From NCBI GenBank assembly GCA_029881495.1, contig JAOUMJ010000001.1:62001-126000 (forward strand): a stretch of 64,000 nt of DNA, in the 5' to 3' direction. Every line of letters begins with the position of its first letter. Position 1 is the first letter of the stretch. Source of the stretch: Nitrospinota bacterium. GTDB lineage: Bacteria; Nitrospinota_A; UBA7883; JACRGQ01. A program made the translations under genes and the position numbers. Under the pieces are notes generated by a model that was not told where the DNA came from, ran no database searches, and was given only the letters and a program-made list of their open reading frames with translations. Positions 26,386-37,885 of the stretch are shown here, in pieces.

Positions 26386-27861
26386 TCAGATAGTAAACCT
26401 TCTCATACGGGGGAGAAATTCGGTCAAGACTATTGGTTTGGTTGCAAAATCGTTTGCTCCCATAGAGAGTGATTTTTCGCGCCCTTCCATTTGACCGTGA
26501 CCCGTTATCACGACGACCGGAATATTTTCCAGTTTGGGATTGCTTTTTAGGTCAGCTAACACATCAAAACCGTTCATTGTCGGCATATTCAAGTCTAAAA
26601 GGATCAGGTGAATTTGGCGCTCCTTCGCAATTTCAATAGCCTCCCTGCCATTATATGTAACGATCACTTCGACCTCAGGAATGTTCGTGCTTAATATCGA
26701 TTCCATAAGTTTTGCGTAATTGGGGTCGTCGTCCACAATAAGAGTCACAGGTTTTTCAGTCGGCAATTCAATAAAGAACGTAGTTTCCTTGTTCAATTCG
26801 GATTCGGCGTAAAGTCTCCCATTATGAGCTTCCATAATGTCATGTGAGAAAAGAAGGCCAACACCGGTACCTGTTTCACCTTTGGTCCCTTTGGTCGATT
26901 TCTTTTGCGTAGAGGTAAATATGGATTTTAAATGTTCAGGCTCAATGCCTATGCCGGTATCTTTTATCGCGATTGTGGACGGTTTGTTTTCAGGAGCGTA
27001 AAAAGTGATTGTGTCGCCTTCGCGGCAGAATTTTATCGCGTTGGTAACGATATTTTGTATCACCTCATAAAATAGAACCTTGTCCGCGTAGATGCGAAAT
27101 TTCTGGGGGATCTCATCAACTATTGTGATCCCTTTTTTTTCTGCCAGGTATTCAAAATGAAAAATTGATTTTGTGACAAGCGTTTTTGCGTCCAGAAATT
27201 GCTTGTTCGGTTTTATCTTTCCGGTTTTTATCATGCTTCGATTTAACAGTGCTTCGATAAGAAGGAGCATGTTCTCTCCGGTTTCGATCACTGATTCAAA
27301 CAGCTGTTTTTTGCCTGTATCCAGCAGATCTGAAATGTCGCGGATGGCAAGCCTGAGAAAATGTATCATTGAGGCAAGCGGAGCCTTTAAGTCATGAGAT
27401 ACAAGGGTTACATACTCATCTTTTACCCTTACAGCATCTTCTGCATTTTTCCTGGAAAGAAGAAGTTCGTCTTCGTACGCTTTTCTTTCCGAAATATCGT
27501 GGAACGACAATACGTAGCCTAGCAGTTTGCCATCCTCTTTTATTGAAGTGGAAACATGCGCGACGGGAAATAGAGTGCCATCCTTTTTCGTATACTGTAT
27601 TTCCGAACGGAATGATTCATTGCCATTATTTAATGCGAGCATAACCTGACAATTTTCAGGAGATATCGAATTGCATTCAGGATCTTTGCATTTTGTTGCC
27701 TCAGCGCAACCCTTCCCAAGAAGGTCACCCTCTTTCATCTCCAGCAATTTCAAAGCGGCCGAATTCACATAGGTTATTTTCTTGTTTGGATCTAGAACAA
27801 TTATGCCGTCGCCTATAACCGACGTAATGTAGCGGTGTATATCCTCATTAAATCCTGACAC
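26386..27861 (-). CDS. PAS hybrid histidine kinase with C-terminal receiver
   Basis: The 491-residue cytoplasmic protein runs PAS (about 10-125, with several cysteines CAEATKCKDPEC that resemble a small metal or redox site), HisKA with SHDLKAPLASMIHFL, HATPase (NIVTNAIKFC, DTGIGIEPEHL, GTGVGLLFSHDIMEAHNG) and a C-terminal receiver with LLDLNMPTMNGFDV. Having the receiver last suggests internal phosphotransfer or feedback. The start is GTG with GGATG upstream. It is a single gene with no obvious partner nearby. The 27862-28094 gap holds nothing I can identify. Confidence 0.92.
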   Translation of the reverse strand: MSGFNEDIHRYITSVIGDGIIVLDPNKKITYVNSAALKLLEMKEGDLLGKGCAEATKCKDPECNSISPENCQVMLALNNGNESFRSEIQYTKKDGTLFPVAHVSTSIKEDGKLLGYVLSFHDISERKAYEDELLLSRKNAEDAVRVKDEYVTLVSHDLKAPLASMIHFLRLAIRDISDLLDTGKKQLFESVIETGENMLLLIEALLNRSMIKTGKIKPNKQFLDAKTLVTKSIFHFEYLAEKKGITIVDEIPQKFRIYADKVLFYEVIQNIVTNAIKFCREGDTITFYAPENKPSTIAIKDTGIGIEPEHLKSIFTSTQKKSTKGTKGETGTGVGLLFSHDIMEAHNGRLYAESELNKETTFFIELPTEKPVTLIVDDDPNYAKLMESILSTNIPEVEVIVTYNGREAIEIAKERQIHLILLDLNMPTMNGFDVLADLKSNPKLENIPVVVITGHGQMEGREKSLSMGANDFATKPIVLTEFLPRMRRFTI

Positions 27862-28094
27862 GACACATCCTTTTCATGAAAAATGCACAGTCCGGCAGTG
27901 TGAAAGTATCTCTGTTTGAATAGCGCCTCTCAAATACACCAACCGTTGAACATTTTATCATGTTGCCGACTGGTGCCCAAATAAGTCTATTGATATCTCA
28001 TGAGAATGTATATGCGCTGTTTATCGGCATGAAACGTAGCGCAACAGTTCTGTTTATGTCTGGCCCTGTGGCTTGATGATGGAAGCTGGTTTCG

Positions 28095-29633
28095 CTAGAC
28101 CGCGCGGTACTGAATCGCCTCGGCGACATGCTCCGTTTCGATATTTTCAGTACCTGCCAGGTCGGCTATTGTTCTAGCCACCTTCAGGGTTCTCATGTAC
28201 GCGCGGGCGGAGAGACCGAGCCTGTCCATCGCGTTCCGTATCAGCTTTTCCGACTGCTCGCCAAGTGCACAATATTTTTTTATCTGTCTTGGCCCCATAT
28301 CGGAATTGCGGAAAGTCTTTTTTGCAGATTTTTTTCCGCTGTTCTGAGCGCTGAACCTTTCGTTCTGGATTTTATGAGCCGCTTCAACCCTGTCGCGGAT
28401 CGAACCGGATGATTCGCAGTCGACTTCCGATTTCAGTTCCTGGTATTTGACCGAAGGGACATCGATATGAATATCTATCCTGTCGAGAAGCGGCCCGGAT
28501 ATCTTCTGTCTGTAGCGGTTGATCTGCGGTGGGGTGCAGCGGCACTCCTTGGCAGGGTCGGTGGCGTATCCGCATGGGCATGGATTCATGGCGCAGAGGA
28601 GCATGAAGTTCGCCGGAAAGGTTATAGAATGGCTCGCGCGTGAGATGGTGACGTGGCCGTCCTCAAGCGGCTGTCTTAGCACCTCAAGGGCCCCCCTTCT
28701 GAACTCCGGAAGCTCGTCGAGAAATAGGACTCCGTAATGGGAGAGCGATACCTCTCCCGGCAGAACGGGGTTGTGCCCCCCGCCTACGAGCCCCGCCTCG
28801 GATACGGTGTGATGCGGCGCCCTGAAGGGGCGATGTGGCAAGAGCGACATCCCGTGCGGGAGTAGCCCCGCGACTGAATGCACCCTGCTTGACGAGATTG
28901 CCTCGTCGAGGGTCCATGTTGGGAGAATGGTCGGCAGTCTCCTTGCTATCATCGACTTGCCGGAGCCTGGAGGGCCGATCATCAGGACATTGTGCCCCCC
29001 GGCGGCGGCTACCTCTATCGCCCGCCTTACATGTTGCTGCCCCTTCACGTCGAGAAAATCGACTTCATCTCTGTAAACGGCGTTGGTCCCCGCGAGGTCG
29101 GGAACGGCCGGTATTATCTCTGTTTCGCTGTTAAGCCATGCCACCGCCTGCGCCAGGTTTTCCACAGGGATAACCTCTACCCCCTCTACCACAGCGGCTT
29201 CGCGGGAGTTCTCTGCGGGTGTGATAACTGTCCCATGTCCGTTATCCCTGACCGCGACCGAAATGGAGAGCGCTCCGCGAACCGGCTTTACCCTTCCGTC
29301 AAGCGCAAGCTCACCGACGAGGTAGGTGTTACTCAATCTGTCGGGTGAGATCACCCCCTGCGCCGCGAGTATTGCCACCGCGATTGGGAGGTCGAACGCG
29401 GAGCCTTCCTTCCTTATGTCGGCGGGGGCGAGATTTACGGTTATTCTCTTTATTGGGACGTTGAAGCCGGAGTTCTTTAGCGCGGAGAGTATCCTGTTCT
29501 GGCTCTCTTTTACCGCCGCGTCAGGGAGGCCGACGGTTACATATGAAAATACCCCCGGCGTCAGGTCTACCTCCACTTCCACCGGAAACGCCTCGATTCC
29601 AAGATGTGAAGCTGAATGAACTTTTGAGATCAT
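28095..29633 (-). CDS. comM: YifB/ComM family Mg-chelatase-like AAA+ ATPase
   Basis: The 512-residue protein has the ChlI-like N-terminal domain (KVHSASHLGIEAFPVEVEVDL, VNLAPADIRKEGSAFDLP), AAA+ motifs IGPPGSGKSMIARRLP and LFLDELPEFRRGALEVLRQP, a cysteine cluster in CAMNPCPCGY and KECRCTPP, and the C-terminal lid. ComM is a helicase for branch migration in natural transformation; in non-competent species its role is unknown. Family membership is certain, the function less so. Confidence 0.93.
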   Translation of the reverse strand: MISKVHSASHLGIEAFPVEVEVDLTPGVFSYVTVGLPDAAVKESQNRILSALKNSGFNVPIKRITVNLAPADIRKEGSAFDLPIAVAILAAQGVISPDRLSNTYLVGELALDGRVKPVRGALSISVAVRDNGHGTVITPAENSREAAVVEGVEVIPVENLAQAVAWLNSETEIIPAVPDLAGTNAVYRDEVDFLDVKGQQHVRRAIEVAAAGGHNVLMIGPPGSGKSMIARRLPTILPTWTLDEAISSSRVHSVAGLLPHGMSLLPHRPFRAPHHTVSEAGLVGGGHNPVLPGEVSLSHYGVLFLDELPEFRRGALEVLRQPLEDGHVTISRASHSITFPANFMLLCAMNPCPCGYATDPAKECRCTPPQINRYRQKISGPLLDRIDIHIDVPSVKYQELKSEVDCESSGSIRDRVEAAHKIQNERFSAQNSGKKSAKKTFRNSDMGPRQIKKYCALGEQSEKLIRNAMDRLGLSARAYMRTLKVARTIADLAGTENIETEHVAEAIQYRAV

Positions 29634-29762
29634 GTAGTGCTATTTAACAGTAATAAACATGGAACGGTCAATATGGATTGGAATATTTATTATATGGGAC
29701 GCCTCTACGGCGGGTTTATGAAATGGGAGATGAAAAAAATGAACGAAAAAAATGCCGAAGCA

Positions 29763-29788
29763 TGCCGGACAGCTAATTCTGTCCGGCA
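29763..29788 (-). terminator. Terminator hairpin after second cytochrome c gene
   Basis: A perfect 10-base-pair stem TGCCGGACAG/CTGTCCGGCA with a 6-base loop, 36 bases past the cytochrome c stop. On the minus strand it is followed after about 10 bases by a run of seven T. The rest of 29637-29823 shows no convincing gene. Confidence 0.75.
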
Positions 29789-29823
29789 CTCCGGTGGATT
29801 ACTATCAGTTTCTCTTTTCGGGT

Positions 29824-30183
29824 TTAAAGCGTCTTGAGATAGTCGATTATGTCCGGGATACTGTTGGAATCTATCTTCAGCTTCATTTTTGTTTTGTCCC
29901 TTTTAGCGCCGTCTTTCATCCTGCTTTTGAGTTCCTGGGTTTCCTTGTCGTTTTCTTTCCAGACCGCCTGCGGATCTGCTATCCATTTTGTCAGCCATGC
30001 GTCGGTATGCCGTTTGGTGATCCCTGCCAAACCTGGCCCCACCTTTGCCTTGTCGTTAATATTGTGGCAAGCGGCACATTTCTTCTTGAATAACTCCTCA
30101 CCCTTCATCGGGTCTGCTTTCGCTGAAGCGGAAAATGTGAAGAGAAACAGAAGTGTTGTTACAAGAGTAATTAAAGTTTTCAT
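29824..30183 (-). CDS. Small exported cytochrome c, paralogue of 15394-15738
   Basis: A 119-residue periplasmic cytochrome c with a signal peptide (MKTLITLVTTLLFLFTFSASA), C36-A-A-C39-H40 and a likely axial Met100. It aligns with the earlier cytochrome throughout the mature part, including VGPxLAxIxKR and WLxKWxADxxxVWKEND. GGAGG lies in front of the start. Two similar low-molecular-weight cytochromes suggest different electron donors or growth conditions. Confidence 0.9.
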   Translation of the reverse strand: MKTLITLVTTLLFLFTFSASAKADPMKGEELFKKKCAACHNINDKAKVGPGLAGITKRHTDAWLTKWIADPQAVWKENDKETQELKSRMKDGAKRDKTKMKLKIDSNSIPDIIDYLKTL

Positions 30184-30235
30184 ATTGACCTCCTCAACGG
30201 AATTAAAATTACATCAGAAGACGGATAAAACAGTT

Positions 30236-31108
30236 CTATTGGCTATTATAAATCCTATATCGCTTTTTTCCTAAATAGCCATATATGAACGCCACGGGGA
30301 GAGCGAGAACCAGTATAGCGATCACCCCTGTTCTCCCGCCGATCAGCGGATCGGCATTCGGGAAAAGGATGAGCCATATGCCGTACGCCTGTGCGTTGAA
30401 TACACCGTGGGCGAACGAAGCAAGGAGTGTGCTACCAGAGGCAAGCCAGAGAAAACCGAACAGGATACCGAGGAGTGTCAGCACTATCGTAAAGAGCGCC
30501 GCTCCGACAAGGCGGTTCTCCTCAAAGGCAAAGCCGAGCAGGAGAACAAAGGGGACATGCCAAAGGCCCCAGATGAATCCGGAAAGGACGAGGGCTCTCC
30601 ATTCGCCCAAAGGGAGGAGTTTCGGCAACAGGTAGCCTCGCCAGCCGTATTCCTCCCCGAACGAGGGGATGAAGTTCAGAATCGGCCCTGTCAGGAGCGA
30701 GGCCGCGAATACGGCGGCGATGATCACCTCTTGAGGCGCGAAGAGATCCTCCTGGGTCATCCCGTATTTTTCGAAAAAACCTTGAAGCGTGAAATCCGGC
30801 GCGGCATCGAATATCCACGTCAGTGAATATAACAGCAGAAAAAGTAACGGCATTCCCCCCCAAACATACAGGTAGTATTTCCCATGGCCCCATTTCATGC
30901 CGGCATTGCCGAAACCCTCACGCGTGATGAATTTACGGACTATGAAAGCGGAGAGTCCTGGAGAGAACATCAAGGCCAATACCAAAAACTGGATCGTGTG
31001 GCTTCTGACTGATGCGTTCCTGTCCGTGGCGAAGAGAAGAACCGCGAGCGTGACCCCGAATACGAATGCAAGGAACCAGGCCAATCCTCTTTTATCCAGT
31101 TTTTCCAT
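30236..31108 (-). CDS. CPBP family intramembrane glutamic endopeptidase
   Basis: A 290-residue membrane protein with about seven helices and the CPBP (Abi, Rce1-like) active-site motifs: EEYGWRGYLLP (EExxxR) and FIWGLWHVPFVL (FxxxH), then FAHGVFNA with another His. Members include CAAX prenyl proteases and bacteriocin self-immunity proteins; the substrate here cannot be told. It is a single gene divergent from polA. Confidence 0.9.
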   Translation of the reverse strand: MEKLDKRGLAWFLAFVFGVTLAVLLFATDRNASVRSHTIQFLVLALMFSPGLSAFIVRKFITREGFGNAGMKWGHGKYYLYVWGGMPLLFLLLYSLTWIFDAAPDFTLQGFFEKYGMTQEDLFAPQEVIIAAVFAASLLTGPILNFIPSFGEEYGWRGYLLPKLLPLGEWRALVLSGFIWGLWHVPFVLLLGFAFEENRLVGAALFTIVLTLLGILFGFLWLASGSTLLASFAHGVFNAQAYGIWLILFPNADPLIGGRTGVIAILVLALPVAFIYGYLGKKRYRIYNSQ

Positions 31109-31246
31109 TCGGAGCCTTCCGAAAAAGAGTTTTAAAGATACAAATATTCTATTTCACGCTCGACAGAAATCAAATTTTCCTCAATCTTGTCTGGCAAAAC
31201 CGGAATATAGTGTATTGCCTAAAGGGGTGGAGCGGGGGATAATCCG

Positions 31247-33916
31247 GTGATGGAGAAAAAACGGTTATTCCTTATAGACGCGCCGGGATTCTACTATCGC
31301 GCCTTTTACGGACTGAAAGGGAACCTCAGGTCCGCAAAGGGGGAGCCGACGAACGCTGTTTACGGTTTCGTGAAAATGATGGGGAAGATCATCCGCGAGG
31401 AGAAGCCAGACGCCGTGGCTATAGCCCTTGACTCAAAAGAGAAGACATTCAGGCACGAGATGTATCCGAAATACAAGGAGAGCCGGATGAAGATGCCTGA
31501 AGAGCTGAGCGTTCAGCTTCCATATATCGAAAAGCTGATTGAGGCGTTCCGCATTCCGATACTCAAGGAGAGCGGGCTTGAAGCGGATGACCTCCTCGGT
31601 TTCGCGGCGCACAAGGGGGTTGAAGAGGGGTACAACGTAGTCATCGTCAGCGGCGACAAGGACCTGATGCAGCTCGTGGGGGGGAACATCACGATGTTCG
31701 ACCCGATAAAGGAGAAGTATATCGACTCCGAAGGGGTGAAGGAAAAATTCGGAGTGGAGCCGGGGAAGGTGATCGAGTTTCTCGGGCTTTCGGGCGATTC
31801 GTCCGATGACATACCGGGGGTTCCGGGTATCGGCCCGAAGACCGCGTTGAAGCTCCTCGAAAAGTACGGCGACATCGATACCATACTCGCGAATGTCGAG
31901 GAGATCGATAAACCGAAGCTGAAACAGTCCCTCATCGATAACGCGGATAATGCCAGACTGAGCAGGAAGCTGGCGACCATAAAGGTGGACCTTGAGATCA
32001 AACTCGACATTGAGTCGCTAAAGCTTGGCGAGCCGGATGTTGAAACCCTAAATTCGTTATACAGGGAGCTTGGTTTCAAATCGCTTATAGAAGAGACTAA
32101 AACCGCTCCGCGAACGGAAGTGAAAACGGAATATAAAACGGTTCTTGCCGAGGAAGATCTGGACGCGATGATAAAGAGGCTTCGGGAGGCCGGAGGTTTT
32201 GCGGTCGATACGGAAACGACATCGGTCGAGCCGATGCGCGCGGAGCTGGTTGGCCTTTCGTTTTCCTGCAGTGAAGGGGAGGGGTATTACGTTCCGATCG
32301 GCCACGACTATATGGATGTGCCAAAACAGATTCCGAAAGATGTCGTCATCTCAAAGCTCAGGCCGATCCTTGAGGATGCTTCGCTTGAGAAGTGCGGACA
32401 GAATATAAAGTACGACATGATAGTCCTTGCCCGCGAAGGGATACACTTGGCATCTGTATCGTTTGACACTATGATAGCCTCCTATCTGCTTAACGCGGAG
32501 GAGAGGAGGCATAACCTCTCGTTCCTTTCGGAAAAATATCTGGGTCACGCTATGATCGAATACGAGGATGTCGCCGGCAAGGGGGCGAAGGAGATATCCT
32601 TCAAAATGGTTGAGGTGGAAAAGGCGGCGCACTATTCGGCGGAAGACGCGGATATTACATGGCGGCTTTCTGGGATCCTGAAACCGGAGCTGAAGCGCGA
32701 GGGATTGGAGAAGCTTTATTACGAGATTGAAATCCCTGTTATCGGAATACTTGCGCGGATGGAGATGAACGGGATAGCGATAAGCGAAGAGAGGCTTAAG
32801 GCATATTCCGTGGAACTCGACAGGAAACTGCAGGAATTGGAAAAGAAGATCTACGATGCGGCGGGGGAAGAGTTCAACATCGCCTCTCCCAAACAGCTCG
32901 GGGTGATCCTTTTCGAGAAGCTGGGACTGTCAAAGGTGAGAAAGACAAAGACAGGGATCTCCACAGACCAGAAAACGCTCGAAGCGCTTGCCGGGGAGCA
33001 TCCATTGCCCGATCTTCTCCTTGAATACAGGATGCTTGCGAAACTCAAGTCGACCTATGTCGACCCCCTCCCCCAGCTGGTGCAAAGTGATACCGGCAGG
33101 ATACATACTTCATTCAACCAGGCGATGGCGGCGACAGGGAGGCTCAGCTCATCGTCACCGAACCTGCAGAATATCCCGGTCCGCTCAGAGGAGGGGAGGA
33201 AGATACGCGAGGCGTTTCACGGCGGCGAGGGGATGCTGCTTATATCGGCCGATTACTCGCAGATAGAACTGCGACTCCTCGCCCACCTGAGCGGCGATCG
33301 CCTGCTGGTGGAGTCGTTTCAGCGCGACGAGGATGTCCACGCGCGCACCGCGAAGGAGATCTTCGGCGCGCTTGCAGGTGAATCAGAGGAGATGCGGAGG
33401 ATAGCGAAGGCGGTGAACTTCAGCATCATTTACGGGAAGACGGCATTCGGCCTTGCCAGGGATCTGCGAATACCGAGAGGCGAGGCGTCTACGTACATCA
33501 ACGACTATTTTTCACGGTATGCCGGGGTGAGGGATTTCATCGAGAAGGTGAAGGGTGACGCAAGGCGTGACGGCTTCGTGAAGACTATGTACGGCAGGGT
33601 GAGATATTTTCCCGACATAAATTCATCTAACAGGACGGTGCGGGAGATGGCCGAACGGATGGCTGTGAATACTGTCGTTCAGGGCTCCGCGGCGGACCTT
33701 ATGAAAAAGGCGATGATAGCGGTAGACGCCGCATTGAAGGGGAGCGGCGCAAGAATGTTATTACAGGTTCACGATGAACTTATAATGGAGGCTCCTGAAG
33801 CGGATATGAAATCGGTGATGGAAACGGTTCGCCCGGCGATGGAATCTGCCGGGAAGCTGGATGTCCCGTTGAAGGTTCAGGTGAGTTTTGCGGATAACTG
33901 GGGGAGCCTCCATTAG
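31247..33916 (+). CDS. polA: DNA polymerase I
   Basis: An 889-residue polymerase I of normal size. The 5'-3' exonuclease is about residues 1-290 (DAPGFYYRAFYGL, SGDKDLMQLV, GVPGIGPKTALKLL). The 3'-5' proofreading domain keeps its acidic residues (VDTETTS near 320, NIKYDM, YSAEDADI), so it should be active. The polymerase domain has SADYSQIELR, RRIAKAVNFSIIYG and LQVHDELIMEAP. It fills repair gaps and removes RNA primers. The ATG is preceded by a GGGG-rich stretch. Confidence 0.97.
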   Translation: MMEKKRLFLIDAPGFYYRAFYGLKGNLRSAKGEPTNAVYGFVKMMGKIIREEKPDAVAIALDSKEKTFRHEMYPKYKESRMKMPEELSVQLPYIEKLIEAFRIPILKESGLEADDLLGFAAHKGVEEGYNVVIVSGDKDLMQLVGGNITMFDPIKEKYIDSEGVKEKFGVEPGKVIEFLGLSGDSSDDIPGVPGIGPKTALKLLEKYGDIDTILANVEEIDKPKLKQSLIDNADNARLSRKLATIKVDLEIKLDIESLKLGEPDVETLNSLYRELGFKSLIEETKTAPRTEVKTEYKTVLAEEDLDAMIKRLREAGGFAVDTETTSVEPMRAELVGLSFSCSEGEGYYVPIGHDYMDVPKQIPKDVVISKLRPILEDASLEKCGQNIKYDMIVLAREGIHLASVSFDTMIASYLLNAEERRHNLSFLSEKYLGHAMIEYEDVAGKGAKEISFKMVEVEKAAHYSAEDADITWRLSGILKPELKREGLEKLYYEIEIPVIGILARMEMNGIAISEERLKAYSVELDRKLQELEKKIYDAAGEEFNIASPKQLGVILFEKLGLSKVRKTKTGISTDQKTLEALAGEHPLPDLLLEYRMLAKLKSTYVDPLPQLVQSDTGRIHTSFNQAMAATGRLSSSSPNLQNIPVRSEEGRKIREAFHGGEGMLLISADYSQIELRLLAHLSGDRLLVESFQRDEDVHARTAKEIFGALAGESEEMRRIAKAVNFSIIYGKTAFGLARDLRIPRGEASTYINDYFSRYAGVRDFIEKVKGDARRDGFVKTMYGRVRYFPDINSSNRTVREMAERMAVNTVVQGSAADLMKKAMIAVDAALKGSGARMLLQVHDELIMEAPEADMKSVMETVRPAMESAGKLDVPLKVQVSFADNWGSLH

Positions 33917-33973
33917 CGGGTCTTACTTAATAGGCAGGAACCGGCTTTCTGATATCAGATTTAATGCCACTGT

Positions 33974-34168
33974 TCAAATTTTCTGTGATTCAGCCCTCTT
34001 TTCATACTCCAGGAGAAAAAGGGAGATAGACCTTCTTACGATCTCCGATTGTGAAATCCCCAGATCCTTCGCGATCTTCTGAAGCGGTTTGAGCTGGTCG
34101 TGGTGCAGATGAAAAGTCCTTGAAACCATGTCTGTTTTCGGCGTGGCCTCGAAAATATTGTTATGCAT
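33974..34168 (-). CDS. Small ribbon-helix-helix DNA-binding protein
   Basis: A 64-residue protein whose middle and end (RTFHLHHDQLKPLQKIAKDL, then SQSEIVRRSISLFLLEYEKR) match a CopG/Arc-type ribbon-helix-helix fold. GGGGGGAGAAAT gives a good ribosome binding site. Such proteins are often antitoxins, but no toxin gene is adjacent (polA and rph are its neighbours), so it may be a solitary repressor. Its AT-rich upstream region (34170-34230) is a plausible autoregulatory site. Confidence 0.75.
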   Translation of the reverse strand: MHNNIFEATPKTDMVSRTFHLHHDQLKPLQKIAKDLGISQSEIVRRSISLFLLEYEKRAESQKI

Positions 34169-34352
34169 ATTTCTCCCCCCTAATAGCTAAATATTATATT
34201 AATAACGAATAATAAAATTCATAACCATATTCTGTTAAATCTATCGGCGCATGTCAACCCCCCCCTATTCAAAAATTTCAGATTATTGTCCAGAGATGTT
34301 ACATTACCTCACAAAACATTATGAGTTATTGAATTTGGCAGGAGAGGGGAAT

Positions 34353-35096
34353 ATGACTGAAGCAGGCAGGGAACGTGACAACGGCAGGAAAGTGGATGAA
34401 TTAAGGCCGATAATTATTGAAACCGGGGTAAACATGCACGCGGAAGGCTCCGTGCTAATTTCAATGGGGAAAACAAAGGTGATATGCACCGCATCTGTGG
34501 AAGAGAGGGTTCCCCCGTTCCTGAAGGGGAGCGGCAAGGGCTGGGTATCCGCCGAATACTCGATGCTCCCCCGCGCGACCAATACGAGGACACAACGAGA
34601 AGCGTCAAAGGGGAAGCTCGGTGGCAGGACCATGGAGATTCAGCGACTCATCGGTAGGGCGTTAAGGTCGGTTGTGGATTTTGAAGCTATGGGTGGGGAG
34701 ACATCCATATTGATAGACTGCGACGTGATCCAGGCCGATGGCGGAACGCGCACTGCTTCCATAACCGGAGGTTTCGTTGCGATGTATCTCGCGTTTGGAT
34801 CGCTTATCAAGAAAGGCCTGATCAATAAAATACCGGTGCACGATTTTGTGGCCGCTATAAGCGTAGGCATAGTCAAAGGACGTCCAATGCTCGATCTCAA
34901 TTATGAGGAGGATTATCTCGCAAGCACAGACATGAATGTGGTGATGACCGGAGGTGGGAAGTACGTCGAGCTGCAGGGGACAGCGGAGGAGCATCCTTTC
35001 AGCAAGGAAGATCTGGAAGGGATGACGTCGCTTGCGGAGTCCGGAATAATGCGGCTGGTTCAGGTGCAGAAGGAAGCTCTCAAGGGGGTGCTGTAA
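34353..35096 (+). CDS. rph: Ribonuclease PH
   Basis: RNase PH is the phosphorolytic exonuclease that trims tRNA 3' ends. I place the start at the ATG at 34353, which has GGAGAGGGG just upstream and gives the standard 247-residue length; an in-frame ATG at 34251 would add 34 unlikely residues. Motifs are [71 protein letters not shown] and [20 protein letters not shown]. Its last bases overlap the convergent downstream gene by 17. Confidence 0.96.
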   Translation: MTEAGRERDNGRKVDELRPIIIETGVNMHAEGSVLISMGKTKVICTASVEERVPPFLKGSGKGWVSAEYSMLPRATNTRTQREASKGKLGGRTMEIQRLIGRALRSVVDFEAMGGETSILIDCDVIQADGGTRTASITGGFVAMYLAFGSLIKKGLINKIPVHDFVAAISVGIVKGRPMLDLNYEEDYLASTDMNVVMTGGGKYVELQGTAEEHPFSKEDLEGMTSLAESGIMRLVQVQKEALKGVL

Positions 35097-35490
35097 GCGG
35101 AGGTACGGGATCGTTCTTTTCGCTCCCGATATCCCTTGAGCCGTCCTCGTAGAAGCGGAAAACAAGATCGTCTTTGCCGACCATGTTCAATTTTTCCCTG
35201 GCGAGCTTTTCGATATTATGGGGATCTTCACGCGCGGTTTTTATCCGGTATTTAAGGAGTTCGTTTTCCTCCTTAACCCTCTTTAGGAGTTCCTTCTCGG
35301 AGAGGATTTTCTTTTCAGTTTTGAAAATGTTGCGGAATCCGTCGTCCTTGAAATAGGAAAAGACCGAGACCGCAAGGGCGAGGGCAAGGGTGAAATAGAA
35401 AAGGATCTTGGGCCGCAGTCCATGCGTCACCGCGTCGTCTTTTCTGGGGCCTGATGTCTCGTACCCCCCTCTGCCGGTATCAATTTTCAT
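35080..35490 (-). CDS. FtsB/DivIC-type septum formation initiator
   Basis: The 136-residue protein has a short cytoplasmic part, one membrane helix ([19 protein letters not shown]), a coiled coil ([20 protein letters not shown]) and the small C-terminal domain [20 protein letters not shown] typical of FtsB/DivIC. FtsB links FtsL and FtsQ in the divisome. It lies next to eno, as in many Proteobacteria and relatives, which supports the call. The N-terminal tail is longer than usual. Confidence 0.85.
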   Translation of the reverse strand: MKIDTGRGGYETSGPRKDDAVTHGLRPKILFYFTLALALAVSVFSYFKDDGFRNIFKTEKKILSEKELLKRVKEENELLKYRIKTAREDPHNIEKLAREKLNMVGKDDLVFRFYEDGSRDIGSEKNDPVPPLTAPP

Positions 35491-35602
35491 TTGTCAGGAA
35501 TGTTCTCCGAAAGCGATACAGTTTTGCAAGATTTTACTTATATCCGACTATCGTCTCGCCTCTCTTTTGCCAAACTCAATAGGCCTCACGCGTGGAGGGG
35601 TT

Positions 35603-36913
<1,311 letters not shown>

Positions 36914-37058
36914 TTATCGGCCTTACTGACCAGTTTATCGTAAATCCCCCCTGATAACCATCACGCTATCCTGCAGATAAAGAGATTTACAATAAATTTC
37001 AGTTGAATGCTAAAATATAAACTATAAATGTTTCTGTGTGAGGAGTCGATAAGAAGAA

Positions 37059-37880
37059 ATGTCGGAACTTAAAAAGGGTCCAAGCGGAAGCGCGTTGCGC
37101 CTCATCAGGGAGGAGAAGATCGCCTTCAGGAGGTTCAAGGACGAAGTCCGCAAATTCCGCGTCCTTTTACCCTACATTTCCGGCCGCTCCGGGATGCTGG
37201 AAAAAAAGATCAGCCACCTGATGGAGCACAGGGAGAAGGAAGAGGGAACCTTAAAGCTCATCGAAGAGAAGCTGGAGAAAAACGTAAAGCGGCTCCGAGT
37301 TATAAGCAAAAAAGAGAAGGAGTATTTCACCAAGAAAGACGAGCTTACGCAAAGATATAAATCAATGCTTGCCGGCGATTTTTCCAGAGACGAAGTCCCA
37401 TCACTTGAGGGTGCTTCCGTGGAGGAACTAAGAAAGGGGAAGGAAGATCTGTTAAATTCACTTTCAGGCAAATTTGAAAAAATAGAAGCCGAGATAGAAT
37501 CCCTTGGCGCAGAGAGGGTGGAGTTGCTGGCAAAAAGAGATAGATACAGCTCCAGGAAAGCAAAGCTGGAGACAAAACTCGAAAGGGTAAGGGAAAAAGT
37601 GGCTTTGTACCGGTTTGACATTCAGAAAAACATACTGGAATTGAATAACCATCTTGGAAATGAGCGGGAGATAAAAAAGCAATACGCGGAGATTGTTGAT
37701 AACATGAAAAAGAGCCCCAAACTTTCCGAGTGGGGGAACAAGGTTTTCAGGGAGGCATTTTCCACAAAGATGCCCGACAAAACCATCATTGAACTGAAGG
37801 GCTCCATTGGTGGGCCGCGCGATGTCATCAGCTCAGTCAGTGATGATTCACTCTCTTCCGATAATTCCTCTCTTCATTAA
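37059..37880 (+). CDS. Coiled-coil protein of unknown function
   Basis: I do not recognise this 273-residue protein. It has no signal peptide or membrane helix. Residues about 45-215 are rich in Lys, Glu and Leu with heptad-like spacing and are predicted to form long coiled coils; the last 20 residues are Ser/Asp-rich. It lies 5 bases before acpS and is probably cotranscribed with it. Confidence 0.75.
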   Translation: MSELKKGPSGSALRLIREEKIAFRRFKDEVRKFRVLLPYISGRSGMLEKKISHLMEHREKEEGTLKLIEEKLEKNVKRLRVISKKEKEYFTKKDELTQRYKSMLAGDFSRDEVPSLEGASVEELRKGKEDLLNSLSGKFEKIEAEIESLGAERVELLAKRDRYSSRKAKLETKLERVREKVALYRFDIQKNILELNNHLGNEREIKKQYAEIVDNMKKSPKLSEWGNKVFREAFSTKMPDKTIIELKGSIGGPRDVISSVSDDSLSSDNSSLH

Positions 37881-37885
37881 TAAAG

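Noticed and set aside
35080-35096. 17-base convergent overlap of rph and the FtsB-like gene
   Set aside because: Short tail-to-tail overlaps are common in compact genomes and both frames are otherwise normal.
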